Of a DNA stretch of 41,949 bases, positions 18,489 through 26,085 are shown one piece after another. Source of the stretch: Planctomycetota bacterium (GTDB lineage: Bacteria; Planctomycetota; Planctomycetia; Gemmatales; Gemmataceae). A program made the translations under genes and the position numbers. Below the pieces are notes generated by a model. That model was not told the DNA's origin. It did no database searches and saw only the letters and a program-made list of their open reading frames with translations. How positions within the stretch are numbered: the stretch's first letter is position 1; each line of letters starts with the position of its first letter. Location: NCBI GenBank assembly GCA_021324515.1, contig JAJPIY010000027.1, positions 1-41,949 on the forward strand, in the 5' to 3' direction.

Positions 18489-19661
18489 ATGCGTCCATTA
18501 CGCTTCCTCATGATCGGCGGTTTTCTCGGTGCCGGCAAGACGACGACGCTGGCGCGTCTGGCGCGTTTCTATCTCGATCGGGGACAGAAAATCGGTCTCG
18601 TCACCAATGATCAGGCCCAAGATCTTGTGGATACTACCCGCCTGCGCGCCCAAGGGTTCCCAGTCGAAGAAGTGGCGGGCGCTTGTTTTTGCTGCCGTTT
18701 CAATGACTTGGTCGACAAAGTCAAGCAACTGGAAAACAGCCAACGGCCGGACGTGATCTTGGCTGAACCCGTTGGCAGCTGCACCGATCTTGTGGCCACT
18801 GTCGTACAGCCGCTCAAGGCCCTCTACGGCAACCGTTTCGAGGTCGCCCCTTATCCGGTATTGTTCAAACCCAGTCACGGCTTGCGCATCCTTAAGCCTT
18901 CCCCGCCCACCAGGGGAGAAGAACAAAGGGCAGGCGGTTTCTCGCCGAAAGCAGCCTACATCTTCCGGAAACAACTCGAAGAGGCCGATGCCATTGTCCT
19001 CAATCGCATCGATGAGTTGGATGCGGCCACATTGACGGAGTTGACCGATCTCGTTCATGCCGCATTTCCAGGAACGCCGCTCTTGTGTCTGTCGGCCAAG
19101 ACGGGGCAAGGCTTCGAGGCGCTGACAGAATTGCTCGACCAGCGCGGCAACTTCGGCCGGAAAGTCCTCGACATCGATTACGACATCTATGCCGAAGGCG
19201 AAGCAGAACTAGGCTGGCTCAATAGCAGTCTCCGCATCGTTGCTGACAAGTCGATGTCAGTAGATACGTTCCTACTCGACGTGATTTCTCGTCTGCATGA
19301 GGCGTTCAACCAATGTGGCGGCGAGGTGGCGCACTTAAAAGTCATCGCCTTGTCTGACGCCTCGTTCGGTGTCGCGAACCTGGTGAGCAGCCAAAGCCGG
19401 GCGGAATTGTCACTCCCGTCACGGGCCCAGGCAAAGGAATTGGATCTGATCGTCAATGCGCGTGTGGCCCTTGGTCCGGAGTTGATCGCCGAACAAGTAC
19501 GACAGGCAGTGACGGCAGCGTGTACCGCTTGCGGCGCCACGGCAGAGTTTCATACTCTACAAAGTTTCCGTCCCGGACGACCGCAGCCGACTTACCGCTA
19601 CGCCCCAGCGGGTCCTCCCCTGGCGCTCCCCAGCGGATCCTTCCCTGGCACTTCTCCATAA
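18489..19661 (+). CDS. CobW/UreG-type G3E GTPase, metal chaperone family
   Basis: The 390-residue protein has the P-loop IGGFLGAGKTTT (residues 9-20), a cysteine motif GACFCC (Cys66, 68, 69) equivalent to the metal-binding CXCC of CobW proteins, a Walker B region with AEPVGSCTD (residues 92-100) and the guanine-recognition-like LNRID (171-175). Such proteins deliver metal ions to target enzymes using GTP. Residues about 137-150 (PSPPTRGEEQRAGG) form an unusual loop whose DNA resembles the C-rich repeat units of this window. The C-terminal tail is Pro/Gly/Ser-rich. It begins 57 bases after tolC copy 2; no target enzyme is adjacent, so the metal is unknown. Confidence 0.85.
   Translation: MRPLRFLMIGGFLGAGKTTTLARLARFYLDRGQKIGLVTNDQAQDLVDTTRLRAQGFPVEEVAGACFCCRFNDLVDKVKQLENSQRPDVILAEPVGSCTDLVATVVQPLKALYGNRFEVAPYPVLFKPSHGLRILKPSPPTRGEEQRAGGFSPKAAYIFRKQLEEADAIVLNRIDELDAATLTELTDLVHAAFPGTPLLCLSAKTGQGFEALTELLDQRGNFGRKVLDIDYDIYAEGEAELGWLNSSLRIVADKSMSVDTFLLDVISRLHEAFNQCGGEVAHLKVIALSDASFGVANLVSSQSRAELSLPSRAQAKELDLIVNARVALGPELIAEQVRQAVTAACTACGATAEFHTLQSFRPGRPQPTYRYAPAGPPLALPSGSFPGTSP
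18897..18926 (+). repeat. Degenerate hairpin-repeat unit inside the CobW-type gene
   Basis: CCTTCCCCGCCCACCAGGGG followed by AGAAGAACAA resembles one unit of the C-rich arrays (CCCTCCCCCACCAGGGGGGA then GGGAGAAACAA) with a few changes. It is read in frame and encodes a loop between two conserved blocks of the GTPase. Insertion or convergence are both possible. Confidence 0.4.
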
Positions 19662-19915
19662 GGGGCCAGGGGCAGAGGTTAGGGACCAGGGACCAGGGAG
19701 AAGCGCTCTTTCCTGAACCCTGATCCTTTGGAGATTGCCACCTACTTTGAGAGGCGTGTCCAAACGGCTTTCCAGACCGTCACTCCCTGTTAGAAACGTT
19801 CTTTTTCCCCTTATAGAAATGTCTCCTTCGGGGGGCTTTGGAGGGAGAGGAGGGAGCATTTCTATTAGGGTTTGACATCGCAACGCGCTTGGGCAGTCGT
19901 CATCTTCAACGCTGT
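19662..19915. other. Convergent intergenic region with short repeats
   Basis: The 254-base gap between the CobW-type gene and the end of the suf operon holds a GGGACCA direct repeat (around 19681-19700), low-complexity G-rich text, and the stem-loop at 19814-19864. I see no coding potential beyond short shadow frames. Confidence 0.5.
19814..19864. terminator. Stem-loop between convergent transcription units, possible terminator
   Basis: TAGAAATG (19814-19821) pairs with CATTTCTA (19857-19864), and the adjoining CTCC and GGAG extend the stem with one bulge. It lies about 50 bases past the suf operon stop and about 150 bases past the GTPase stop. There is no strong T-run on either side, so its role as terminator is uncertain. 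Confidence 0.4.
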
Positions 19916-20572
19916 TTAATCGAACAGGCCCAATTGGAGTCGGGCCTCGTCGGACATGCGGCTCATGCTCCACGGCGGATCCCAGACCAACTCGACGTTG
20001 ACGGAGGCGACGCCGGGGACGGCCTGTACGCGCGATTGCACCTCGCCGGGCAGGGAGCCGGCAACCGGACAAGCTGGACTGGTCAGGGTCATGCGAATGG
20101 CAACCGCCCCGGAGGGACTGACCTTCAAGTCGTAGATCAGGCCCAAGTCGTAGATATTAACGGGTATTTCGGGGTCATAGACGTTGCGCAAAGCGGCGAT
20201 GACGTGCTCCTCCAGAGGGGCGTCCGATGGGGGGGCGCCGGCTTTCGCCGGGCCGGAAGTGGCCCTACCGTTGCCGGTGTTGATGCTGAAGCCGCGACGA
20301 GTGGTGTCGTCATGAAAATCCACCGTAGCATTTTCTAAATAAAGCAAACTACGCTTATCGACGACCATGGGCACGCCATGAAACTCGAACAACTCGTCGC
20401 GCTTCTCGTCAATAACTGGATCGAGGTCTAGCTTGTGCTGAAGGCCGCTGTGTCCGCCGCCGACGATGCGCATACGCAAATAGATCTTGCCCAGCGTCGG
20501 ATCGGCGGCCCGTTGCTCCTCAATGATGCGTTTAACTTCGGAAGCAGCCTTTTCTGTAAGCGTGATGGGCAT
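19916..20572 (-). CDS. IscA-like domain fused to SufT/MIP18-type domain
   Basis: The 218-residue protein has two parts. Residues 1-107 follow the A-type carrier fold (start MPITLTEKAASEVKRII, then YLRMRIVGGG, VVDKRSLLYLENATVDF). Residues 122-218 are a MIP18/SufT (DUF59) domain (EEHVIAALRNVYDPEIPVNI, LGLIYDLKV, LTSPACPVAG). In A-type carriers three Cys bind the cluster; here the first position is His (GGGHSGL) and the C-terminal Cys-Gly-Cys region reads NTGNGRATSG. The only Cys in the protein is in the SufT part. The first domain therefore probably does not carry a cluster in the usual way. It is the last gene of the suf operon, 24 bases after sufS, and probably helps cluster maturation. Confidence 0.85.
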   Translation of the reverse strand: MPITLTEKAASEVKRIIEEQRAADPTLGKIYLRMRIVGGGHSGLQHKLDLDPVIDEKRDELFEFHGVPMVVDKRSLLYLENATVDFHDDTTRRGFSINTGNGRATSGPAKAGAPPSDAPLEEHVIAALRNVYDPEIPVNIYDLGLIYDLKVSPSGAVAIRMTLTSPACPVAGSLPGEVQSRVQAVPGVASVNVELVWDPPWSMSRMSDEARLQLGLFD

Positions 20573-20596
20573 GATCGTCCCCTTTCCGTTTCGTCT

Positions 20597-22423
20597 TCAT
20601 TCTTTGCGGTCGGTGAGCGTGGCGGCGAAGTGACGGATGCGCTGCACCATCGCGGCCAGGCCGTTGCGGCGGCCGAGAGTCAAGTGTTGATCCAAACCCA
20701 GGCGCGCGAAAAAGCCTTCGACATCAAAGGCCAAAATGTCCTCTGCTCGCTGGCCGGAGAATAGGCGTTCGAGCAGGGCGATCAGACCGCGTACCAGTTC
20801 GGCGTCACTGTCGGCAAGGAATTCAATCACATCGGTGGTGCCCGGTTTTTTCCGCGCCCAGAGATATACCGTGCTTTGGCAGCCGCGCACGCGGTTGGCT
20901 TCGGTACGGAAGGCCTCGGGCAACGGCGGGATTTCTTCACCGCGCTCCAGAAGATACTGGTAGCGATCCACCCAATCATCGAACAACTCGAACTCTTCAA
21001 TCAGTTCCTGTGCGGCGGCTTGGGGACTGTCAGCGGCCGCGCGTGGATAAACCGGCTCGATGTCAGAAGCCGGAGAAAACGAGTCGGCAGCGTAAGCGAC
21101 GGAGAACGGCCCCTCACTTACGCTGCCGGTTCGTTTCCTGTCGGCATCAGCGATAAGGCCACGCAGTACGTCGAGGAACACGTCAATCTCGGCGGTGGTG
21201 TTGTACAGGGCGAATGACAGCCGCGTAGTGCCGGGGATGCCGAAGCGATCCATGACCGGCTGGCAACAATGATGGCCGGTGCGGACGGCAATGCCCTCCA
21301 GGTCAAGCTTGGTGCCGATGTCCAGCGCGGCCATAGGTGGATCATCTACCACAAAAGAAATGACTGCCGCTTTGTGGGGAGCATTGCCGATGATGCGCAC
21401 CCCGCGGAGTTCGCTCATCTGCTCGGTGGCGTAGCGCAACAACATCTCCTCATGAAGAGCGATGCGTTCGCGGCCGATCGATTCCAGGTAATCGAGGGCC
21501 GCCCCCAGGCCGATGGCGCCAGCGATGTGCGGCGTGCCGGCTTCAAACTTGTTGGGCAAATCGGCATAGGTGGTCTTGGCGAACGTGACCGATTTAATCA
21601 TGTCGCCGCCGCCCTGGTACGGCGGCATACGCTCCAACAAAGGGGCCTTGCCGTACAGGACGCCGATGCCGGTCGGCCCATAGACTTTGTGCCCGGACAT
21701 CACAAAGAAATCGCAATCCAGCTCTTGTACGTCCATCGGCAGGTGCGGGGCCGCCTGCGCGCCGTCGAGGAGGACAAGGGCGCCGCGGGCATGGGCCAAC
21801 TCAATGATCCGACGAACCGGCGTGATGGTGCCGAGGGAGTTGGAGACGTACACAACCGCGACCAGGCGCGTGCGGTCGCTCAACAGTTTTTCATACTCAT
21901 CGAGGAGAAATTCGCCATCGTCGCTGATGGGCACGACGCGCAGCACGGCCCCTGTCTGTTCGCACAGCATTTGCCAGGGCACGATGTTGGAATGATGCTC
22001 CATCGCCGAGAGAATGATTTCGTCGCCGGCGTGGAGATTGGCCCGGCCCCAACTGTGGGCCACGAGATTGATGCCTTCGGTGGCACCGCGGACGAAGATG
22101 ATTTCCTGTGGGGCGGCGGCCCCGAGAAAACGACACACTTTGTGCCGTGCCTCCTCATAGGCGCGGGTGGCCTGTTCACTGAGCAGATGGACAGCGCGAT
22201 GAATGTTGGCGTTGTCGTTGCTGTAGTAATGCATCAGCGCATCGAGGACGGCCTGCGGTTTCTGCGTGGTAGCCGCATTGTCGAAGTAAATCAGCGGTTG
22301 GCCGTGGACCTCGCGGCCCAAGATGGGAAAGTCCGCACGAACGCGCTCTACGTCCAAGGCGCGCGGAGGGGCGTTAGCACCCCGCGCGGAAGGCACGGCC
22401 ACACCGATCGGATGAATGCTCAT
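20597..22423 (-). CDS. sufS: Cysteine desulfurase SufS fused to a SufE domain
   Basis: Residues 1-425 are a group II cysteine desulfurase: YFDNAATTQKPQAVLDAL at the start, PLP lysine Lys246 in SGHKVYGPTGIG, and the catalytic loop RTGHHCCQP with Cys386/387. Residues about 469-608 are a SufE sulfur acceptor with Cys515 in RVRGCQST. A linker of some 45 residues joins them. The enzyme takes sulfur from cysteine and would pass it within one chain to SufE and then to SufBCD. The start overlaps the sufD stop (ATGA) and has GGAGG upstream. The linker DNA contains a hairpin repeat at 21085-21128. No separate sufE lies in the window. Confidence 0.92.
   Translation of the reverse strand: MSIHPIGVAVPSARGANAPPRALDVERVRADFPILGREVHGQPLIYFDNAATTQKPQAVLDALMHYYSNDNANIHRAVHLLSEQATRAYEEARHKVCRFLGAAAPQEIIFVRGATEGINLVAHSWGRANLHAGDEIILSAMEHHSNIVPWQMLCEQTGAVLRVVPISDDGEFLLDEYEKLLSDRTRLVAVVYVSNSLGTITPVRRIIELAHARGALVLLDGAQAAPHLPMDVQELDCDFFVMSGHKVYGPTGIGVLYGKAPLLERMPPYQGGGDMIKSVTFAKTTYADLPNKFEAGTPHIAGAIGLGAALDYLESIGRERIALHEEMLLRYATEQMSELRGVRIIGNAPHKAAVISFVVDDPPMAALDIGTKLDLEGIAVRTGHHCCQPVMDRFGIPGTTRLSFALYNTTAEIDVFLDVLRGLIADADRKRTGSVSEGPFSVAYAADSFSPASDIEPVYPRAAADSPQAAAQELIEEFELFDDWVDRYQYLLERGEEIPPLPEAFRTEANRVRGCQSTVYLWARKKPGTTDVIEFLADSDAELVRGLIALLERLFSGQRAEDILAFDVEGFFARLGLDQHLTLGRRNGLAAMVQRIRHFAATLTDRKE
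21085..21128. repeat. Perfect 12-bp inverted repeat in the SufS-SufE linker
   Basis: CGGCAGCGTAAG (21085-21096) and CTTACGCTGCCG (21117-21128) are perfect reverse complements with a 20-base loop that pairs partly (GACGG with CCCCTC). It is translated as the linker segment GSVSEGPFSVAYAAD. A loosely similar GCGTAAGCGAAG / TTTACGCTTCG pair lies between the RND and tolC genes near 14941-14970, so it may be a REP-type repeat. Confidence 0.6.
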
Positions 22424-23691
22424 ACGTCCTCCTCGCCGGCGTCAATTGCCGGCAGATGATGCGCTTGCAACAAGCTGCGCTCCAGTTCCTCACGCACCGA
22501 CGCTACCTGGATGCGGCGGAGGATGTCGTTGGCAAAGGCATAGATCAGTAAGTTGCGTGCTTCGGCCAGGCCGACGCCGCGCGAACGCAGATAAAACATC
22601 GCCTCGGCATCCAGCTGACCGACCGTGGCGCCGTGCGTACATTTCACATCGTCGGCATAAATCTCCAGCTGCGGCTTGGTATTAATGGTGGCGTCATCAG
22701 ACAAAAGCAGCGTCTGATTGGTCTGCTTGGCATCCGTCTTCTGAGCGTCCTGACGAACGTAAATCTTGCCGTTGAAAACGCCGTGCGCCTTGCCGTCGAG
22801 GATGCCTTTGTACAATTCGTGGCTGGCGCAATGCGGATGCGCATGATCGATCAAGGTATGATTATCGACCAGTTGTTCGCCGCTTGCCTGATACAGACCA
22901 TTCAAAATGCATTCGCCGCCCTCGTCTTCGAAGACGGCGTTGATCTCATTGCGGACCCACTGCCCGCCCTGCGTGACTGCATGCGAAGAAAAGTTGGCGG
23001 CACGGCCGATCTGCACCTGCATGACGGCCAAGTGAAACGCTCGATCCCCCTCGCGCTGAAGCTTGTAATGATCGACCATTGCTCCCGGCCCGACGACGAT
23101 TTCGGTGACGGCGTTGCTGAAATAAGTACACGCCATCGGCCCGCTGTAATTTTCCACCAGCGTCACCTGACTGTTCTCGCCAAGAAGGACAAGAGAACGG
23201 TGGTACCAGACACGACCGTCGTCATCTCTGCCAGCGTGGAAATCGAGAAACAGCGGCGCCTCGAGCACCGTGCCCCGCGGTACGTACACAAAAACGCCCT
23301 CGCACATAAAAGCTGTATTAAGAGCGACAAAGGGATGCTTTTTCCAGTCGGCATAGCGCGCCAGGTGCGGTTCGATGAGGGCGGCGTGCTTATGCATTGC
23401 CTCCGACAGACGGCAAACGATAACCCCTTTCGGCACGGAAGGGATGCGGAACGAGCATGAGTCACCTACACGATCATGCGGCGCCGGCTCGAATGGGATG
23501 CGGGCCAAGGGCGCGAGGGGAGTGAAGCGCCATTCCTCATCGCGTGGTCCCGGAAACCCCAGCTCGGCGAAGCGCGCAGCGGCGGCCTTGCGCAGTCGGT
23601 GTAGGGCGGGTGTGCCGGCTGCGGCCAACTCGCGCTCCAGCCGCTCGAAAGCGGCGAGATAGGTGTTCTGTCGTTCCAGCACTTCCGCCAC
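22420..23691 (-). CDS. sufD: Iron-sulfur cluster scaffold subunit SufD
   Basis: The 423-residue protein has the SufB/D fold: an N-terminal helical part with GFPGPRDEEWRFTPLAPL, then a right-handed beta-helix (LVENYSGPMACTYFSNAVTE, HAVTQGGQWVRNEINAVFED, GEQLVDNHTLIDHAHPHCAS) and the C-terminal core (FNGKIYVRQDAQKTDAKQTN, ATVGQLDAEAMFYLRSRG). It builds the SufBC2D scaffold with the neighbouring genes. Start chosen at GTG 23691, with GGAG five bases upstream; an earlier frame opening at 23748 would overlap sufC. The stop overlaps the sufS start. Confidence 0.9.
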   Translation of the reverse strand: MAEVLERQNTYLAAFERLERELAAAGTPALHRLRKAAAARFAELGFPGPRDEEWRFTPLAPLARIPFEPAPHDRVGDSCSFRIPSVPKGVIVCRLSEAMHKHAALIEPHLARYADWKKHPFVALNTAFMCEGVFVYVPRGTVLEAPLFLDFHAGRDDDGRVWYHRSLVLLGENSQVTLVENYSGPMACTYFSNAVTEIVVGPGAMVDHYKLQREGDRAFHLAVMQVQIGRAANFSSHAVTQGGQWVRNEINAVFEDEGGECILNGLYQASGEQLVDNHTLIDHAHPHCASHELYKGILDGKAHGVFNGKIYVRQDAQKTDAKQTNQTLLLSDDATINTKPQLEIYADDVKCTHGATVGQLDAEAMFYLRSRGVGLAEARNLLIYAFANDILRRIQVASVREELERSLLQAHHLPAIDAGEEDV

Positions 23692-23708
23692 GGTTGCTCC
23701 CTCACTCC

Positions 23709-24473
23709 TTATACCGACTGCGGCTCGCGGACGCTGTCTTCGAGCCACTTGTAACCCCTTTCCTCCAATTCCAAGGCCAGTTCCTTGCCGCCCGATTTGA
23801 CAATCCGTCCGCGCATCAGAACGTGGACTCGATCGGGCACAATGTAATTAAGCAGCCGCTGATAATGGGTGATGACGATGATGGCCCGATCCGGACTGCG
23901 CAGGGCGTTGACGCCGTCGGCCACCGCTTTCAAGGCGTCGATGTCCAGTCCCGAATCGGTCTCGTCGAGGATGGCCAGCCGCGGGTCGAGCACGGCCATC
24001 TGGAAAATCTCATTGCGTTTCTTCTCGCCGCCGGAGAACCCTTCATTGACAGGGCGTTTCAACAGGTCTTCGTTCATGTGGATGAGCTTCATTTTCTCCT
24101 TGACGAGTTTGAGAAACTCGCGGGCGTCGTACTCCGGCAGACCGCGATGTTTGCGGATGGCGTTGACCGCTGCCTTGAGGAAATACGTGTTGCTGACGCC
24201 GGGGATCTCGACGGGATACTGGAAGGCGAGGAAAATGCCTTCGCGCGCCCGCTCCTCGGGATCGAGTTCGAGCAGGTTTTTGCCGTCGAAGCGCACTTCG
24301 CCTTCGGTCACCTCGTAGGCGTCGCGTCCGGCGAGGACGCCGGCCAACGTGCTCTTGCCGGAGCCGTTCTCGCCCATGATGGCATGGACCTCGCCGGCCT
24401 TCACTGTGAGGTTGATCCCGCGAAGGATTTCCTTGTCTTCAACACGAGCGTGCAGGTTGTTGATTTCGAGCAT
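23709..24473 (-). CDS. sufC: SufC ATPase of the SufBCD scaffold
   Basis: The 254-residue protein has Walker A GENGSGKST, the Q-loop region AFQYPVEIPGVSN, signature FSGGEKKRNEI, Walker B LAILDETDSGLDIDALK and the H-loop VITHYQRLLNYIVPD, all typical for SufC. Start chosen at 24473 (MLEINNLHARV); the ATG just before it is equally possible, and GAGAAGGA precedes both. It follows a ParE/RelE-type gene by about 40 bases, an insertion that separates it from sufB. It is transcribed with sufD and sufS. Confidence 0.93.
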   Translation of the reverse strand: MLEINNLHARVEDKEILRGINLTVKAGEVHAIMGENGSGKSTLAGVLAGRDAYEVTEGEVRFDGKNLLELDPEERAREGIFLAFQYPVEIPGVSNTYFLKAAVNAIRKHRGLPEYDAREFLKLVKEKMKLIHMNEDLLKRPVNEGFSGGEKKRNEIFQMAVLDPRLAILDETDSGLDIDALKAVADGVNALRSPDRAIIVITHYQRLLNYIVPDRVHVLMRGRIVKSGGKELALELEERGYKWLEDSVREPQSV

Positions 24474-24514
24474 CATTCCTTCTCTTGCAGATGTTTCTTC
24501 AACTCCATTCCCGA

Positions 24515-24763
24515 TCAGATTCGTTCCACCCAAACGACCCTTACCAAGCGGTCATCTGGACTGACGGTAAAGGTCACGGCCAACGGCAGATCGATAAGAA
24601 TCCGCCGGCCATTATCTGGCCGCCCTTTCTGTTCAGCATTCCACAGCAGGGTTCGATCAATCCGATTGGCTGCATTAGTGACCGCCTGAGGGTCCGCAGC
24701 CTGGTTCCAGATGTTGGCTAATTCATCTTGCGCGGCGGGGAGCCAGGTAACGGTATACCTCAT
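24515..24763 (-). CDS. ParE/RelE-type toxin-like protein
   Basis: The 82-residue protein (MRYTVTWLPAAQDELANIWN at the start, ADPQAVTNAANRIDRTL, then a beta-rich tail VSPDDRLVRVVWVERI) matches the ParE/RelE fold of toxins that act on gyrase or ribosome-bound mRNA. Its start overlaps the stop of the upstream 86-residue gene by four bases, the usual antitoxin-toxin order. It lies between sufB and sufC. The activity is unproven and planctomycetes have many such pairs, some perhaps inactive. Confidence 0.7.
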   Translation of the reverse strand: MRYTVTWLPAAQDELANIWNQAADPQAVTNAANRIDRTLLWNAEQKGRPDNGRRILIDLPLAVTFTVSPDDRLVRVVWVERI

Positions 24764-25020
24764 CGAGGTATCTCCTTGGACTGGATCCGCCTCAGCACCT
24801 CTTGCAGAGGCGCTCCTTTGCCAGCTTCTTCGCGCAGGCGGCGTTCCACCTCGGCCGGGTCGAACAGCGTTTTGGCCTTCTCATACATTGCCTGTTCTTC
24901 TGCCGAGACAAAAGGCGTGAAGTGCCCTAATAGCTTGCCACTGGTATCGCGGAGTTCCACTGTTTCTAAGAGGCCCCGCAAGTGGTCGCAAAACACTTCA
25001 TCAATAGTCAGGTAACTCAT
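24760..25020 (-). CDS. Probable antitoxin partner of the ParE/RelE-like protein
   Basis: The 86-residue acidic protein (MSYLTIDEVFCDHLRGLLET, then VELRDTSGKLLGHFTP and YEKAKTLFDPAEVERRLREE) resembles small planctomycete proteins found beside ParE/RelE genes. It has no clear ribbon-helix-helix or AbrB motif. GGGAGG lies six bases before the ATG. The four-base overlap with the downstream toxin-like gene supports a pair. The antitoxin role is inferred from position. Confidence 0.6.
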   Translation of the reverse strand: MSYLTIDEVFCDHLRGLLETVELRDTSGKLLGHFTPFVSAEEQAMYEKAKTLFDPAEVERRLREEAGKGAPLQEVLRRIQSKEIPR

Positions 25021-25040
25021 TATCGCCTCCCGATTCTGGT

Positions 25041-25133
25041 TTAGCCCACGCTGCCTTCCAGACTCACGCCCAGTAGCTTTTGCGCTTCAACGGCGAACCC
25101 ATGGGCAGGTCCAAAAACACCTGTTTGCAGAAA
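25041..25133 (-). pseudogene. Duplicated fragment of the sufB 3' end
   Basis: These 93 bases repeat the last 94 bases of sufB (26086-26179) with about five differences, including a one-base deletion (AACTCC against AACCC) that shifts the frame and a TAA in place of the TGA stop. The fragment has no start. It lies beyond the DUF3990-type gene pair, so that pair is bracketed by a direct repeat of the sufB end. Confidence 0.9.
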
Positions 25134-25157
25134 GTCGGCAATGGTGCATGAAGACAC

Positions 25158-25406
25158 TCATTCCATCAGTTCCTTGAAACCCCCTTGCCGGATCGCGCCC
25201 GCAATCGTGCATGCAGCACGGTCGCAGCCCTGGTGATAAACCAGATCACCAACCCCATGTTGCCGCAATCTTCTCAGGTAGTCTTCAATACCTCGCTGAG
25301 CTTCTTCTTCACTGAGTCCATGCTGTGTTATCAATAGGCGCTGAACTTCGGTCCAGAATTCAAATTCGGGAGGTCGTAAATTGAGAAGTAAAAGTAAGAG
25401 TAACAT
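25158..25406 (-). CDS. Small partner of the predicted ADP-ribosyltransferase, possible antitoxin
   Basis: The 82-residue protein begins with a Leu-rich run (MLLLLLLLNLRPPEFEFW) and continues FWTEVQRLLITQHGLSEEE, IEDYLRRLRQHGVGDLVYHQ, AACTIAGAIRQGGF. The length and helical layout are like the DUF3791 proteins that I recall next to DUF3990 genes, but the match is loose. Start chosen at ATG 25406, with AAAGGAA six bases upstream. It follows the ADP-ribosyltransferase-like gene by 22 bases. The role as antitoxin is inference. Confidence 0.55.
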   Translation of the reverse strand: MLLLLLLLNLRPPEFEFWTEVQRLLITQHGLSEEEAQRGIEDYLRRLRQHGVGDLVYHQGCDRAACTIAGAIRQGGFKELME

Positions 25407-25428
25407 GACAGTTCCTTTCAAGGACTAA

Positions 25429-26079
25429 CTACGTTACAACCGGCTCCCACCGATAATCGTCACGGTTTCCGTTTTTTCCGCTTTCGATCAATTTGTTCAA
25501 CAGATCAATGGCAGCGGGCGTATGGAAGCTTACCTGGTCTGCATCAGTCATCGCTACCCGCTGTTCCCAAAACGCTGCTACTGGCCCACTCACTATGTCA
25601 TACCAGCCGGCAGGCATCCGCTTGTGGTCGTAAATAATTTCAGCAATCTTCTTTGCCGGGTCCGCTGGCACACTTTGACGGCAGTGCTGGACCAGGCTCC
25701 AGTAATCTTCATTGTGGTAATCTCCTCTAACAAAATGCAGCGACAACAAGTGGTCCAGTCCATTATCCAAACCAGTGAGGGTTAGCACTCCGTAGCGGCG
25801 AACTCGGAAGCGCAGGACAACCGGCTGGTTTCCAGTCTTGCCGGCATTAGCGGGATTGGCCTGCCACTCGTAAAAGCGTATCCACGCCCATTGCCGGGCT
25901 TGGCGTTCTAGAGTGGTCGTGTAGAAACCACGGCCGAAATCCGTATCGATCTTGCAATGACTCAGATCAATTCCATGTCCCTCAATGCTGTTCTTGTCGT
26001 ATACCGTACAACCATGCCACAGGATGACATAGTCGCTTCTCTCCGGTTCCCAGGGAGGGGCGGGATCCAGGATAGCCAT
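25429..26079 (-). CDS. DUF3990-like protein, predicted ADP-ribosyltransferase fold
   Basis: The 216-residue protein has ILWHGCTVYDKNSIEGHGID near residue 19 and CKIDTDFGRGFYTTTLERQA near residue 42, the pattern of DUF3990 proteins, which are thought to be related to ADP-ribosyltransferases: a His in the first block, then GFYTTT with Tyr. A later LVQHCRQSVPADPAKKIAE and IIYDHKRMPAGWYDIVSGPV could bring in the third active-site residue, which I cannot assign. It begins seven bases after the sufB stop, where GGGGTGA could serve as ribosome site, so it is coupled to sufB. Possible roles are toxin, phage defence or regulation by modification; none is shown. Confidence 0.7.
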   Translation of the reverse strand: MAILDPAPPWEPERSDYVILWHGCTVYDKNSIEGHGIDLSHCKIDTDFGRGFYTTTLERQARQWAWIRFYEWQANPANAGKTGNQPVVLRFRVRRYGVLTLTGLDNGLDHLLSLHFVRGDYHNEDYWSLVQHCRQSVPADPAKKIAEIIYDHKRMPAGWYDIVSGPVAAFWEQRVAMTDADQVSFHTPAAIDLLNKLIESGKNGNRDDYRWEPVVT

Positions 26080-26085
26080 AAAAGT

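Noticed and set aside
19681-19700. GGGACCA direct repeat as an attachment site
   Set aside because: Too short and low in complexity, with no element on either side.
21269-22459. A 396-codon frame antisense to sufS
   Set aside because: It is the shadow of a GC-rich conserved gene; the protein on the other strand has clear motifs.
23544-24689. A 381-codon frame antisense to sufC and sufD
   Set aside because: Same reason: it mirrors two recognised genes and has no family features.
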